Notes: a model not told the origin generated them from the letters alone. Positions 44,960 through 58,199 are shown, counted from the stretch's first letter. The stretch is DNA of 64,000 nucleotides from Cymbidium sinense (GCA_021442155.1 CM038223.1:30850983-30914982), one strand, 5' to 3'. Numbers and translations: made by a program.

Positions 44960-46522
44960 CTATCTCTAATCTTATCTCCCATTGGAGCTACTCCAACTTT
45001 TTCCCGAACATACTCATTTCACATTTTCTCTCTAAGAGTAAAGCCACTCATCCACCTCAGCATCCTCATCTCTGCTACACTTAACTTAGTCTTATGCTCA
45101 TCTTTTATTGGCCAACATTCTATACCATAAATCATTATAGGTCTTACCACCATCATATAAAATATTCCCTTAAGTTTAAGTAGTGTTTTTCTATCGCACA
45201 ATAGGCCATTCCTCCACTTAAACAATCCAACTTGAATTCTACTAATAACATCTTCATCTATTTCATCATCATTTTGAACAATAAAGCCTAAATATCTAAA
45301 TCTCTTATTCCTTTAATGACTTGTTCACCTAATGTCACAACACTTTCACTAGAACTTCTACAACTAAAATTACACTCAATATATTGAGTTTTAGATCTAC
45401 TTAAATAAAAACCTTTTGACTGTATGGTTGATCTCCATAATTCAAGTTTCTCTTGGACTCCCTCTCTATTCTTATCAACAAGAAGAATGGCATTAGAAAA
45501 AAGCATACACCAAGGTACATCTTCTTGTAAATGTCTAGTAAGAACATCCATAACCAAAGCAAAAAAAGATAAGGCATTAAAGCTGATCCTTGATGTAATC
45601 CAATTGAAATAGGAAAATATTTTTGTCAATCCACCTTATGTTTGGACACAAGTAACAGCTCTATTATACATATCCTTAATGACTTGAATATAACAAATAT
45701 TAACTCCTTTCTTTTCTAGAACTCTCCAAAGAACATCTCTTGAAACTCTATCATAAGCTTTCTCTAAATCAATAAATATCATATGTAGATCTTCCTCACT
45801 TCCTCTATACTTCTCCATCAAACCTCTTAACAAATGTATAGCATCCATAGTAGATCTACCTGGCATGAAACCAAACTGATTGTGAGAAATTTTTGTATCA
45901 TGTCATAACCTATGCTCAATTATTCTCTCCCATAATATTAATGTATGACACATTGACTTAATTCCTCTATAATTTTCACACTCTTGTGCATCACCTTTAT
46001 TCTTAAATATAGGAACCAACAAACTCTTTCTCCACTCATCTAGCATCTTTTTAGTCTTTAAAATAACATTAAAAAAATTTGTAAGCTAAGAAATTCCTTG
46101 ATCTCCAAAACATTTCCACACTTATATTGGAATATCATCAAGCCTTACTATTTTTTCATATTGCATTTTCTTTAAAGCTTCACTAACTTCAGATTTACTA
46201 ATACGATGATAAAAAAAAATTCTCTATTTATATTTATGGTATTAAGGTTGCTAAAATCAATCATATTTTCATATCCTTCATTGAAAAGTTTATTAAAATA
46301 CCTCATCCACCTATTTTCAATATCCTTTTCTAAGAAAAGCACTTTATGATTTTCATCCTTAATACACCTCACTTGAACTAGATCTTTACTTCTCCTACCT
46401 CTTTGGTTGGCTAACTTATACATACATCTTTCACCTTCTTTGGTATCTAATCTATTGTACAAATCACTAAAAGCTAACTTTTTTGCATCATATATTTCTT
46501 TCTTAGAATCTCTATAGGCCAC
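44960..46522 (-). pseudogene. RTE reverse transcriptase remnant, second copy
   Basis: Open parts on the minus strand are 46522-46172 (linker), 45866-45636 (PGRSTMDAIHLLRG and DLEKAYDRVSRDV, first catalytic Asp), 45629-45288 (second catalytic region and thumb) and 45225-45019 (CDRKTLLKLKG, YGIECW). The second catalytic box reads LFSNAILLVDK where FADD is expected, so both aspartates are lost. Compared with the first copy (FAND) the damage differs, showing independent decay. Confidence 0.85.
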
Positions 46523-46899
46523 TTTATATCTTTCTCGATTTTTTGAGTTTTTATCAAAGCCAAATTTTATAACAATGCTTCTTATTTCTTATCATTTCTT
46601 GCAGATTCTGACTCCACCACCAACTATTTTTATTAAAAGAAACTTTTTGATTTTGATTCACATTTTTTGTAACTTTCTTAATTTCGCTTGCTACTTTTTC
46701 TCACATAACATTAGCTTTCTTATGAACAAAAGCTATTGTAGCTTGCTCTTAAAAATATTTTTATTAGTATTCTTTAAGTACTGTCATCTATTCCTAGGAC
46801 AATAATTTGATTTATTTTTCATCTTCCAATCTTTCATCTTAAAATCTAAAATTAATAATCGATGTTGGGTATTTAAACTTTCACTTGAATGACCTTACA

Positions 46900-47646
46900 A
46901 TCCTTACGATCTAAACAATCTATTTTTCTTATCAAAAATAATCAACCTGTGTTTTAATATGCTTATCTCTTTTCTTAAATAAAGTATTAGTAACTATAAA
47001 ATCATAAGCTAAAGAATAATCTAATATAGTCCTACCTTTTTTATTAGTCACTCTAAATCCATTCTACCATGAACATGTCAATTTAAATCTCCTCCACAAG
47101 AGGTGTCATTTGTATTAATCCCTAAATCATTCCAATTTTTTTTGAGCCTACATCCAAATCTACATATAACATAACATTAATCTTAGTATCAATATTCTTT
47201 AAAAGTAATTCTATCTCCATATCTATTAATATTTATAACATTATTCTTCAAACTTTTATTTATAATCACACCTACGCCATTTCTAAATCGACTTTTACTT
47301 GAATATCAAAGTTTAAAACCTAAACTATCAATCTCCTAGGCCTTCTCCCAACCCATTTAGTTTCTTGAACACATAAAATATTTATCTTCCTAAGAACCAT
47401 AATATCTAGTAATTCCATTAATTTACCTATAAGAGTGCCTATATTCTAAGTTCCTAACCTAATTTTAATTTCATGGACTAATTTTTTTACCCACATCCAT
47501 CCATAATGTGGGAACCCTTGCTTATTTAACACTACACCTAGGTGCCGATGCAGTATCCCTTGCACACTTTTCACTATATTCATGCCATATAGTGCATCAT
47601 TTCCAGGGGACGCCCTAGTATTAACACAATGTTTTAAAGGATTCAT
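46900..47646 (-). pseudogene. RTE AP-type endonuclease remnant
   Basis: On the minus strand the first part reads MNPLKHCVNTRASPGNDALY from 47646, then KIRLGT near 47457, corresponding to the conserved (S/T)WN start of the endonuclease; the Trp is replaced by a stop. INILCVQETKWVGRR follows at about 47390-47340, containing the QET metal-binding Glu of AP-type endonucleases. Later motifs are decayed. The enzyme nicks the target to start reverse transcription. Confidence 0.75.
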
Positions 47647-47751
47647 GTCATGGTTATTTCGACAAGTTTTATACTGGCTATTGACTGCCTATCGTAACCC
47701 TCCACTTTTCACATCAAGACTTAGGACTGGTAAAGGTAGTGAAGTAACTTA

Positions 47752-50700
47752 GATCAAACTAATTAAAGGAATCATTAAATGGATAATTCAAAAAGATTTT
47801 AGCCTAATCTACAACTAATCCTTTTGGGATGTAATCAAACATTTTCTAAACTTAATTAATGTTGATTCTTAGCCAACATTAAGCCACTTAATCAACTCTA
47901 AATAAATCCAAAGCCAAAGAATATGCTATGGCAAGTCAAAGTCATGTAAAGCCCAATCCAAGGTTGCAGCCTCATTCCCTACTCCACCTCTTTGCTTAGG
48001 ATAAATGTGAGAGGACTAGTGAGCCATGTAGCTAACCTTCAAGGACTTCAATCACTTATGGCTGACCAAGTGGGGGAAATTAAGCTTAAGAGGCCCAGCT
48101 TTAATGGCGTCTTTGCACAGAGTTATTCCCAAGTGAAATAGATCATCTTATCACCTTCCCTACCTTGCATGAAGTTAAAACCCAACTTCCCCCGATCTCC
48201 TCACTGCTAGGAGGCCAGAATGACCAAAGCTGATGGAATCCAAGCCGAGCTTGGTCTAGGAGGTGATCTAGAGGGAGGCAACTCAATTCCTTTGGCACAC
48301 GAGCTTCCCACTCCATTCTACAACTATTGGAGTCAATCCCACTACCGGAGATCATTGGGATCGAGGTATGTCATTAATAACCTCCCTTAAGCATTTGGGT
48401 TTGGTACTTTTCAAAGGAAATTTGATCTCAAGTGTGATCAAACTATTTAGATCTCCATGTTTTCAACCACCGATCAATTTTGCATTGAAATTGTGCATTT
48501 TAATGGTCGAATGGCTAGAAATCATGTAAAAATGATAGATGGCTCTCGTCCTCTACCGTCGTCATAGGAGACCTAATCTTTATCGTCTGTTCCATTTAAT
48601 AGGAATGGACGGCCAAGATCTAGTCGAAACTTTGATTAAAATAAATAAGAGGAAGGTTGAATCACTGCTCGATCTTCGATCGCATGCATAACGTGTGCCA
48701 CCTTTTGAACACGAATCCTCATGGATCCAATGTGATGCGATGACATGGTGCTGTGTGGAAAGTAGCACCATGTCAAATCCACATGGATTCGACATGCCAA
48801 AATGAAAATTTTTGGTTTTTTAAAATAAAAATTTAAGAAAATAGTTTAAAAAATCATAGAAAATTAAATATAAATCAAAAAATACAAACTTGGGCTCAAT
48901 GGATTCCTCTTGATGAGAGGAATCCATTAAAAATTAAAATTGCCAAATTATTTTGGGTATTTTGACCTTAATTTGTGTTTGAATGAAAATTTTCAAACCT
49001 TGATTAATCCCAAACCAATAATCAAATTTAAATTAATCTTTGGGGAATTGAATTGATCTTAAGATACCCATTAGGTAAATTTTTTATAATTTATTGAACA
49101 ATAAATCTTAATATTGGAAATTTTAAACCTTAAACCCTCATTTTCATGAAATAAATTAATAACAAAGAAAATAAATGATGGAAATTCATCAAATCAATTC
49201 AAAACATCATATTATACCCTAATGACCATAATTAAGCCATTGAAACCCATGGGAACATAATAAATCACAAAATGGCTTAATTAGGCCATTAATGGAATTA
49301 ATTAATTTAATTAATCAACTTAAAATTAAATAAAACATAATAAATCAACCAAAACCTTTAAAATTATGAATAACCCTCATTGGATACATATTCTAGAGGG
49401 AAATCAAAGAAAAATAAAATCCCTAAATAAGTTTCATTAAATTAGGCTTAATTTAAGTTTTAATGAAATAATTAAAAAGTTAATTACACATCTGATCAAA
49501 GTGACACTTTAGGGAAATCAAATTAACAAGGAACCCCAATTTCCATAAAAATTTCAAACTCATTTGACCTCTAGGTTGGGAGTATTTGAATTTCCAAGTC
49601 TCTAGGTCAAATTTAAGGAAATATTAAATCAAAAAGTCACAAAAATTGTAAAATCTATAATATAAATTGAAGGTATTATAATTGACATCATAACACTTAA
49701 ATAAAATACTAAAGCCAACTGAAAGCAATAGAACCTAAATAATACTAAGCTAAAGATCGTGATTAAATGAAATTATGAAACTTAATCATATTTAGCAATA
49801 ATAATCTCTTAAACCATAATAATTCCATTAATAAACTGAAATATAAAGTTCATTAACCTATGAAATTTATAAGTTAACAATATATAAATACATTAAAACC
49901 ATTTGGATTAAGGAATGAAATGATATAAATGAAAATATGAAAGGTTAAGTGTAATTAAAATTCAAGCTAGGTTTAATTAAACTTAAAATGACAAAGTAAC
50001 AAAATGCAAATTTAATACACAAGGAATAACCTTTTTTTAAACTCCTTAAGTCATAAAAAATTTACATTATGCTAAGTGTTCATTCCAAATGACATAATGA
50101 TCATTCCCTTCAAAATAATTAATGTAAATTGAACCATTCCATAATATATGAAATAGATAATTTGAAATTAATCATCTTAGTCAAAATTCATTAACAAACA
50201 TTAAAGAATTTCATGAAATAAATAAATTAAAACAAGAAAGAATCATCAAATTAAGACTTAGGATGTTGAATGGAATGGGCTCCACCAAAAATGGAACATA
50301 TTGTATTCTTCATTCTTAAAAACCTAATCTAATTTTAACATAATAAAATGTACTTAAAATGAAGACAAAAATCAATAAAATCATTAAATCATTTGAATTG
50401 AAATCATCCAAAGGTAAACAAAAAAATACTCAAAATCAAAAATTAAAACTAAAAGCCTAGTAATATCTTGCCACACAAACCCATTTTCTTCACACTAGAA
50501 TTATAAGTCATGGGTCCTAGACTTAGGTTAGGTTGTTATGTGATTTTCTATAATTTTTTGTGATGTTGTAATGAGAATTGCTTTTATTATTTTGTGGTGT
50601 ACTGTTTTAGATTGGATGGCTAAGATTGATTATCGTTAGTCTAAATCGTATTATATTATTTCTAGAATTAACATTGTGTTTTGCATGGGGCTGTGTTAAA

Positions 50701-51463
50701 AGGACCGTCATCATAAATAAAAATTACAAAATTATTATTTGCTTGTCTGTGCTGAATAGTCCCTAGGCATAGCCTATAGGACAAGTGGGCTTGACAAGCA
50801 ACTAATTCTAAGCTCGTATGTTTCTAAAATATAACTACTATGTGTTGTTTCTATTTTCCTGACATTTGTTAAATGTGCTTAGGTGGTATTAACTGGCAAC
50901 CCCACCAGGTGGGTTGTAAGTCTAGAAGAGTCAGGGATAGGTTAGTTTCCTCAAGTGAGAGGGATGATCGATAATTCCCAAAATAAAATTAGGTCGAGCA
51001 TTTGACTTGTGTTAGAAGCACTTGTAGACTTAAGTTCTCAAGCATACTCTTTGGAGTAAGTCTTAAACACAAGGCATTTCTGTAGCCTTATGTTGCTAGA
51101 ATCTAAGTCCTAGACTTCTAAAAAAATATCAACCCAAATCTAAAAAAAATTCTAAAATTTAAAGCCCAATTATAAGATAGTTGAAGTTCCTGCTGGGCAT
51201 CATAATATTAATAAGCATTTCCTACTTCATCCTATTTAGATTCCAAGAATAACTCTTTTCACTTTGGATCATTCTCAATTGAAAATCCCAAATATCAATT
51301 CTTTGAAAACCAACTTAGAAATATTTAAAAATAATGACTTATTTCATTAATCGGGAATATTCTTAAGAAGAGGCCCTTAATATGTATATTCCTTAATGAC
51401 GCATTTGATCATCCGAAAAGAAATTCCTAAACTCTACGTGGTGTCATAAATTTTTACTCATCA
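47752..51463 (+). repeat. Element B 3' LTR, part 2
   Basis: This continues the LTR after the RTE target duplication. The order is an AT-rich piece, the GC-richer core (48130-48800), an inverted repeat (48898-48928), a long AT-rich block without any gene (48930-50450), CCTAGACTTAGGTTAGGTTG near 50517 and the LTR end ACTCTACGTGGTGTCATAAA followed by TTTTTACTCATCA at 51463. The full LTR, without the RTE, is about 4.77 kb. This arm is absent from the 5' LTR, which has an internal deletion. About 170 bp near 51385 are missing here relative to the 5' LTR. Confidence 0.75.
48898..48928. repeat. Perfect 13-bp inverted repeat in the LTR
   Basis: AATGGATTCCTCT, the loop TGATG and AGAGGAATCCATT form a perfect stem of 13 pairs. 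Element A's LTR has the same structure at 61965-61993 with one mismatch (ATGGATTCCTCTC and GAGACGAATCCAT). More decayed versions are seen near 2303-2325 and 53590-53620. Its role is unknown. Confidence 0.7.
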
Positions 51464-54400
51464 TAGGCCTTATTTTAATTTAAATTTGGTTTAAGTTCAA
51501 AGTTTAGTTAATTTGCCATTAGGTGATTTCAATTTAAATGATTTAATTGAATTATGATTTTATTTTAATTTTAGATTTATTTTTGTGTTATGGTTGAATT
51601 TAAGTTTTATGGAATGAAGAATAAAATAAATTATGCATTGGGAAGAACCCATTTTATTCATCATCCTAATCCTAGTAGAATGAGATTTTCTTCTTAACAA
51701 AAATTCATTTTAAGGGTTAAACTAAGAAAATATGTATCTTAATTAAATTCATTTGAATCCATTTGAATGATTTGTTTAAGTTGGACTTAATTTGATTAAT
51801 GTATAATTTGTTCCTTAAAGTTCAAGTTTATTTATTCAACTAATTTTAAATGTTGTTATAATTTAAAGATTTTATTCATCTTTTATTTAACCCACATTTG
51901 ATTTATATAATTATTCTTAGTTTAATTAAACAATGACTTTTAATAAGAGTTTAAAATGGCCTTTAAATTTTAATTAAAATTTTAATTATTTGATTAATTG
52001 ATTTTAATTTAATAATTACTTATCTTAAGTTAATCTTTTAACTTGGTTTCAAGTAATTGGATTTAATGTTGACTAATTTTAATATTATTTAAGATAAACT
52101 TTATTAAATATGATTTCATGACTTATGTTTATATTCCTTTGATCTAATTAAGGTTTAAGATAGATATGATTATTTGATTTCACTTATATATATTTTTAGT
52201 TTAATTGATTTAATTTAATTAGTCTTATTCACTTTTTCATTTAATTAATGTTAATGTTTATTAACTTAAATGATCTAATTGGTTTAGGTTGACTTTAATT
52301 TAAGATTACTTTAATAATATTGATTCCATTATTCAAGTAATTTTTTTCATATAGATTTACATGAATGCAATCATTTATTTAATTCATTTATTTACATTGA
52401 TTTCAATGGATATCTTATGTTAAGGGTTCATTATTTAATTAACTTTTTTAAGATAAAGTCTTGCTTATTAATATTTAACTATTAATTATAACATAAGAAA
52501 TTTAAAGGAATGAACTATTTAGGTGTCAAACTTAATATATGGCATTTTTATTCTTAAGTTAATTAAATTAAATGATTTAATTTAATCATTCATGTTTATT
52601 CATCATTAATTTATTTTATTTGATGTTAAGTAAGCTTTAGTGTTAATGTTGATGAATTCTTTAAAATTCGAAGATTGATAAGTTTCAATTTTTCAATCGA
52701 ATGTATATCTTATCTTGAATTTATTAATTTAGTAATTCAGGGTTTGATTAACATTTTTTATTCTTAATTAATTCCATAACCCTAAGTAAAGTTTTAATTA
52801 GATTTTTCAACTTCATGGGACTAAGAATTTGTTTTGAGGTCCTTCGATGTTGTTCAAGATGTTTTTAATTGGTTCCATTAATTTTCATAATTTTTATACT
52901 TTTTTTATTTATTATTTGATTTAAATTGACCTAAAATTTTGAAATTCTATAACTTCAACTCTAGAAGTCATTTAGCTTTGAAATTTTTATGGCAAGTGGG
53001 GTTCCTTGCAAATTTAATCTTCCTAAAATTTTATCTTAATCAAATATGTATTTTTAAGTCTAATTTAGGTTTTAATAATTTTAATAAATTCTAAATTAAG
53101 CCTAAGTTATTGTGCATTATTGGTTACCTTAATTCCTCTCTGAAAGATGAATCCAACGAGATTTTATTTGGAATTTTTAGATTTACTATGCTTTTTAAAA
53201 AGACTAGATCAATTAGATTAATTAATTAATTCACTTAATTACCTAATTTGGTCATTTTTAGTATTAATAAACTTCAGTGAGGTTTAATGCTTATCTTAGG
53301 TTCACTGATGTACATTATGATGTTTTAGATTAATTATATGATTTTCCTTAATTTTCTTAATTTTTTATTAATTTATTTCATTAAATTAAGATTTTTAAGA
53401 TGAAAATTTTGAATCTTTAAATTTAATCACCAATAAATCTAAGTTGTGTCTTAACTTGAATGTCACTTGCCCAGAGTCTTAGATTTATTAAATTAATATT
53501 TTAGGCTTAATTAGGGTTTAATTGATTTCAATTAAACCTAAATTAGCCTAGAATTACCCAATAAATATTAAAGATTTTAGATTTAATAGATTCCTCTCTA
53601 TGAATTACCCTAAATATAGATATTTTAAAATATTAAAGATTTTAGATTCTACATTTTTTAAATTTAGAAAATCAAAATTTCCTCTTTAAACAAATCAACA
53701 CCACATGGCATTGCTTTACACACAACGGCGTGTGACTGGGCCAAGCAGTATCCATGTGGATCCCACATAAATATGGCGGTGGGGACGTGATTTTGTTCGT
53801 GTTGTTCAATCAAAGATCGGATGACTCTGGATCATCCTAATAAGTTTGTTCAATTAAATCATATATATTTATTACAAATAGAAGGAATGGATGGCTACGA
53901 TTCATCTCCTTCATTCGCAATGGCAATCGAGTGCCATCAGATTTTCATGGTTAATCGCCAGCCATCCATGCAATGAAATCATGAGACATCAATTATAAAA
54001 TGATCAAGGCATGATTTCGAAGGGATCTAGGCAGTTTGATTGATCCTAAAAATAATTTTGTTTCACAAATGATCAATGTGAATTTAAAGAGGAGACAGTT
54101 TCAGCCAAACCTCATCGGTGTTGGGTCTTTACGATGGATTGAGTTTCAAAATCATTGAAGGAGGTTGGACAAAGGTTTTGGAGAAGGAATAATGCTTTGC
54201 CTCCTCTAGATTGGTGTAGAGATGAACGTCCTCCACTCATCGGAGTTTGGTGTTGGGAACAATTAGAGAAGCTTGGAAGGAGAGGGAAGGTATGCTTGTG
54301 CTCGATTTTACTCAAGGAACATGATGGAATCGATAAAAGTCCCTAATCTAGCCTCTTCTTGATATATATGGTTAGCCAAAAGCTTCCTCATTGGTTTTCA

Positions 54401-55573
54401 ATGGAGGTCATTGGCCATGGTTATTTGAATTCCATGATTTTATGTTTAGTTATTCTAAAATGATCACTTGTGATGATTTTGAACAATTGATTTTATTGAA
54501 TTTGGATTAGATTTTGATTTGAACCAAAATGTACCCATCTTAGATTAAGTTGGGTCTAATTAAGTCAAATGCCTAATTTGACATAATCAAACTGTATTTG
54601 GATTTCAATTGTGTTCAATTGAATATTTGAAATGATTTAGATCAATTAATTTCATTTTATTTAGAGATGATTTTGAATTTAGACCCACTTTGACCCAAAT
54701 TGGGCTTTATGGGTCAACATAAGTTTATTTGGGCTAAATGACCTAATTAATCAAATTAATCCCAAATTAAATGACTTTCAAATGATTTTAGATGCTTGAT
54801 TTAAATTAATTTTAATTTTATTTTGATTTATGTTTAAAGTTCATTTGGATCAAATGATATAATTAGCCCATTAGAGACCTTATTGGATTTAAATTCGTTT
54901 AGATTTATATTTATATATGTTTATTCGATAATTCCAAGTCCTTAGAATCATTTAATTTGGTCAAATTTTAGTTAATCGATCTATTGACTTGGTGGGGCCC
55001 ACATAAGTCAATCCTAGGTCAAGTGGCATGATTGACTATCTTGAACCTCACTTAAGGTTTATTTTTAGGTTTATTTATGTTCATGCATTGATTTTATGCT
55101 ATTTATTTGATTTTATTTTAATTTATTTTGATTTTATTTGAATTTATTTGGGCTTAAGTGATTTTTGGGCTTAAATAGGTTAGTTGGGTTAACCACCCCA
55201 ATTACCTTGGTCTAAGCTCAAATGGATTTAGATTTCATTTAAGATGTGCTTGAATTAGGTCTATGTTGAATTTTAGATTTGGTGTATTTTGGGTTCACAT
55301 AATCCAATTGGGTTAGGTCAGATCCTAGAAAAGTACACTAGGATAACCTAAGTCTTAGGGTATTGAGTTTGATGATATTTTTTATTTTAGATCTAATTTT
55401 TTATCTTAGACATATGTTTGATTTGATTTTTTCTTTGATTTTGATTTGTTTATATATCTGGTCACTAAGTGTAGTGTCTTAAGTGCCTAACTAGGAAACT
55501 CTTAATCTAAGATTAGGTGTCCTAATTACTAGGTTGGAGATGATGTTATCCTCATCCAAAAAAGAGGTCTATA
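51464..55573 (-). mobile_element. Element A left LTR, part 2 (minus orientation)
   Basis: The interrupted minus LTR resumes here: 51600-51720 aligns with 59800-59930 of the right LTR (GAACCCATT...CATCCTAATCC). It includes the GC-richer core at 53690-54330, GTGGGGCCCAC at 54992-55002 and TAAGTGTAGTG near 55467. Its right end is GTTATCCTCATCC near 55550, the inverse of the LTR start. The span 51470-53690 is very AT-rich with no gene. The open frames at 54112-54346 lie in the core and have no recognised homology. Confidence 0.75.
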
Positions 55574-56223
55574 GTAAGTTTACTAAGGTTTAACTCATAT
55601 TAGTTTTTGTTAGGGAAAAATATTCATTTGAATAGTTATGATTAGCATTTTTGTTTTTTCTATGAATACTAAGATACAGTTATTAGGATAAAGTAAATAA
55701 GAGCATAGGTGAGGCAATTGTGATAGGCTTCAACTTTCCTTTAATGTGAGCATTGGCTCTCCCACGGGTCTTATCTAGATGCATTTTCTCTTTTATAGTG
55801 AGTAGTCTCATCACCATTATGCATTCTAAGATAAAACATGGCCAACCCCAAAGTTAATCACCTTGTACCTTTAATCTTACCACTATCTAATGCTTTAATT
55901 ATGCCAATAGGCACTTTGTCACTTAGATTATTTGCACTACCCATAGAGTTGGTAAGCTTTATAGGTAGTAGAGTAGGCTTATATCATAAGCTGCCTATTT
56001 CTATGTACTCGCTTTGTTGCATGAGTTTCCTAAGTGTAATAGAGCATGTGTATGTTTAGTAATAACATGGGTGAGCAAAGTAGATTTCTTCAAACCCTTT
56101 TGGAAAGTTGCATAAGGGCTCAACAATTTTTTTTAAAGATAGATGCGAGAAATATGAGTCTTGCCAAACCCATGTAGTGAGTTCCTTAAGTGTCCAATGA
56201 GTTTTTTTTCAATTGCTTTCTTG

Positions 56224-56226
<3 letters not shown>

Positions 56227-56264
<38 letters not shown>

Positions 56265-56284
56265 ATATATATATATATATATAT
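56227..56284. repeat. Compound (CT)n(AT)n microsatellite
   Basis: About 17 CT units (56227-56261) are followed by about 10 AT units (56263-56284). It lies in the 3' untranslated part of element A. Confidence 0.95.
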
Positions 56285-56571
56285 TTCTCCTAGAAAATAT
56301 AACCTCACTAAGATTGTTATAAATCAACTAATTCTTTAATTCTAAAAGGAAAATAAAAAAGGTACACTTACTCAAGGGAAGTATTATTTTTCGAAGTCAA
56401 AAGCATTCTAAGTCGTGGGTACAACCTTTCTAGATTGATTGAGTTGTAGTTAGTATGTGCCAATTCTAACTTGCTTCTTAATGAAATATGAGCCTCCCAG
56501 GTAAAAGTGAATTTGTCAAGTGCTTACTGGCAAACTACAGCATTTACTTTCTATTGAAACTATTGATTTCA

Positions 56572-57220
56572 TGAGCCCCATCTCATATGAGATTGATTTT
56601 AATGATAATAAACATATGTTCAAATGCTACTAATCAAATTAAATTCAAGTGTGCTGGAAAAATTCTTTAGCTCTTAATTTTTTAGTCATATCAAAATGCT
56701 AAAGCTTTTGGACATGCACTCAGTGGGAATTTTTCTAGGAATAACCATATTAAGGAAAATGAAATGCTCACTAAAATAAATATATCATTCATTCATTTTA
56801 AAACAATATATTTTAAATTATTCATAAAAACTATATTTCAAATTTACAATTATTCTTTAAAATTATTCATTTTTGGATAATGTGAACTACTTTCATATTT
56901 CTCTTTCTTGTTCACTTGTTGGGTTGTACTTGGTCATTAAGGAAAGTACATGTTGGGTTGTACTTGCCCATTAAGGAGAGTATGTGTTGGGTTGTACTTG
57001 CCCGTGAACTAGAGTACAAGAGATTTGTTGTAATCTAAACTTTATTTTAGTGAATTCCTAGACTTGGTGGTTAGGCATGGATATAGGCCAATTTTGGGGT
57101 TTGGCTAAACCACATAAAAATCTATGTGTTCTCTTTCTACTATTACTTTTCTATTATTTCATTTTACTAAAGCAATATTATTTGGTAATTAAGTTTGCTT
57201 GATGCTATAGCTAAGTAACA
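56572..57220 (+). mobile_element. Copia-like LTR, short form, plus orientation
   Basis: This matches, in opposite orientation, the two ends of the solo LTR at 3886-6562. It has a GATTTTAATGATAATAAACA start, ATTATTCATTTTTGGATAAT near 56862, three GTTGGGTTGTACTTGCCCA-type repeats at 56918-57005, and the GGCTAAACCACATAAAAATC block near 57102. It ends CTAAGTAACA. It lacks the GGCCAA-repeat middle and so is about 650 bp long. The left boundary is uncertain (56572 or 56588), and no clear target duplication was found. Confidence 0.5.
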
Positions 57221-57239
57221 CCTTCTTCAATACCAAGTT

Positions 57240-58000
57240 TCTTAGATGAAGTACTTTGTCATTCTTGTTTTTATTCCCTCTTGCCTCAGATATTCTTGTG
57301 TTTGAAGATCCTCTAGCAAATCAAGTATGATTTCCATCACTTCTCTATTTTGTTTCTCCTACTCATCAAGTCATTGATCAAGTTTGGTTGCTGCCATGAC
57401 TCACGGATAGTGTTGTTCATACTCAATTGGTTTTAGGGCTTCTGCTCAATGGGATAGTAAAATGGTATTTGGCTAGTTGCTAAGGAGGCTGTTATCCTGA
57501 GAGCCTTAAATTCTAAGGTTAATGCCTCCACCCACTTAGTCTTGGTTCCTTAATCATTTTCTTCAATAAATTGAAGATTTGCATATTGGAGGCATTTTAC
57601 ATGGCTGCTTATTTTGTGGGTGATGTATATAAGTAGACTTAAGGTGATTCCCTTAGGTCTTGCAAAAATCCCTCAAGGTTTGGTCAATGAATTGGGGTCA
57701 ATTATAGCTTATGATACCATTGACAGTCTATACATATAAATGATGTCAGTCGATATAAAATTTTTTATTACATGGGTAATGATTTTGGCAAGTGTCTTAA
57801 CCTTAATTACTTTAGTAAAGTTGTCAACCTTAACCAATATAAAATTTTGTTGGCCTTCAAACTCGTAAAGGACTAATGGCATCCAATCCCCACATGATGA
57901 CTAATCAATGGCCAATGATAGGTTCAGATCCTACGAGGGTTGTAGTTTCATTCATGTGAATTTTAAGCACTATTTTCACCTCTTTAAAAAGTCTTCAACA
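57240..58000 (-). pseudogene. Element A integrase remnant
   Basis: On the minus strand near 57890-57740 the frame reads FILVKVDNFTKVIKVKTLAK, corresponding to the core strand after the first catalytic Asp (usual form FLLVAVDYFTKW-EAEPLA). Near 57340-57270 LDLLEDLQTQEYLRQEGIK and a following MTKYF match the C-terminal part (LDLLEE-RE-A). The catalytic Asp and Glu residues are lost in decay. Numerous stops. Confidence 0.7.
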
Positions 58001-58199
58001 TTCTTATGAAGAGTCATCCAAAAATATCATTGCCTCAAAAATCAGGGGGACAGTGTTATACCTTTAATGTGACTCCCACACTCATTATAATGCATTTCCT
58101 TCAGTATTTTTCCTATTCACTTTTCCTAACATAACTCAGATTTAATGAAGTGATTGATAACTTAAACAACTCTTATTCTACTAGAATGTATTGTACTAC

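Larger units (their letters stand above)
44704..47738 (-). mobile_element. RTE-clade LINE, full-length copy
   Basis: This 3035-bp element is bounded by an exact 13-bp target duplication. On the minus strand it starts at 47738, encodes an endonuclease and reverse transcriptase, and ends with CCCCACTTAAGGGGATAAAGG-type sequence and a (TTG)8 tail at 44728-44704. It is homologous to the copy at 1-2216 along the overlapping 2.2 kb. Its length agrees with plant RTE elements of about 3.2 kb, so it is nearly or fully complete. Stops and frameshifts make it inactive. It is antisense to the LTR it entered and is the youngest layer of this nest. Confidence 0.9.
32494..51463 (+). mobile_element. Element B: nested Ty3/gypsy Tat/Ogre-type retrotransposon
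   Basis: The element carries a 5' LTR, primer-binding site, upstream ORF, Gag, protease, RT, RNase H, integrase, tandem-repeat 3' untranslated region, polypurine tract and 3' LTR. The domain order PR-RT-RH-INT is that of Ty3/gypsy. The extra ORF before Gag, the TTTGGCGGCTCC primer-binding site and the long LTRs point to the Tat/Ogre lineage. It is inserted in a related LTR in opposite orientation, with 5-bp flanks TAGGT (32489-32493) and TAGGC (51464-51468). A 3.0 kb RTE LINE interrupts its 3' LTR. Every gene has stops, so it is inactive. Confidence 0.8.

Noticed and set aside
55838..56059. 73-codon frame in the element A internal region
   Set aside because: No homology recognised on either strand; surrounding sequence is decayed retroelement DNA.
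56572..57220. Target duplication for the short copia-like LTR
   Set aside because: Flanks TTTCA and CCTTC do not match convincingly and the left boundary is uncertain.
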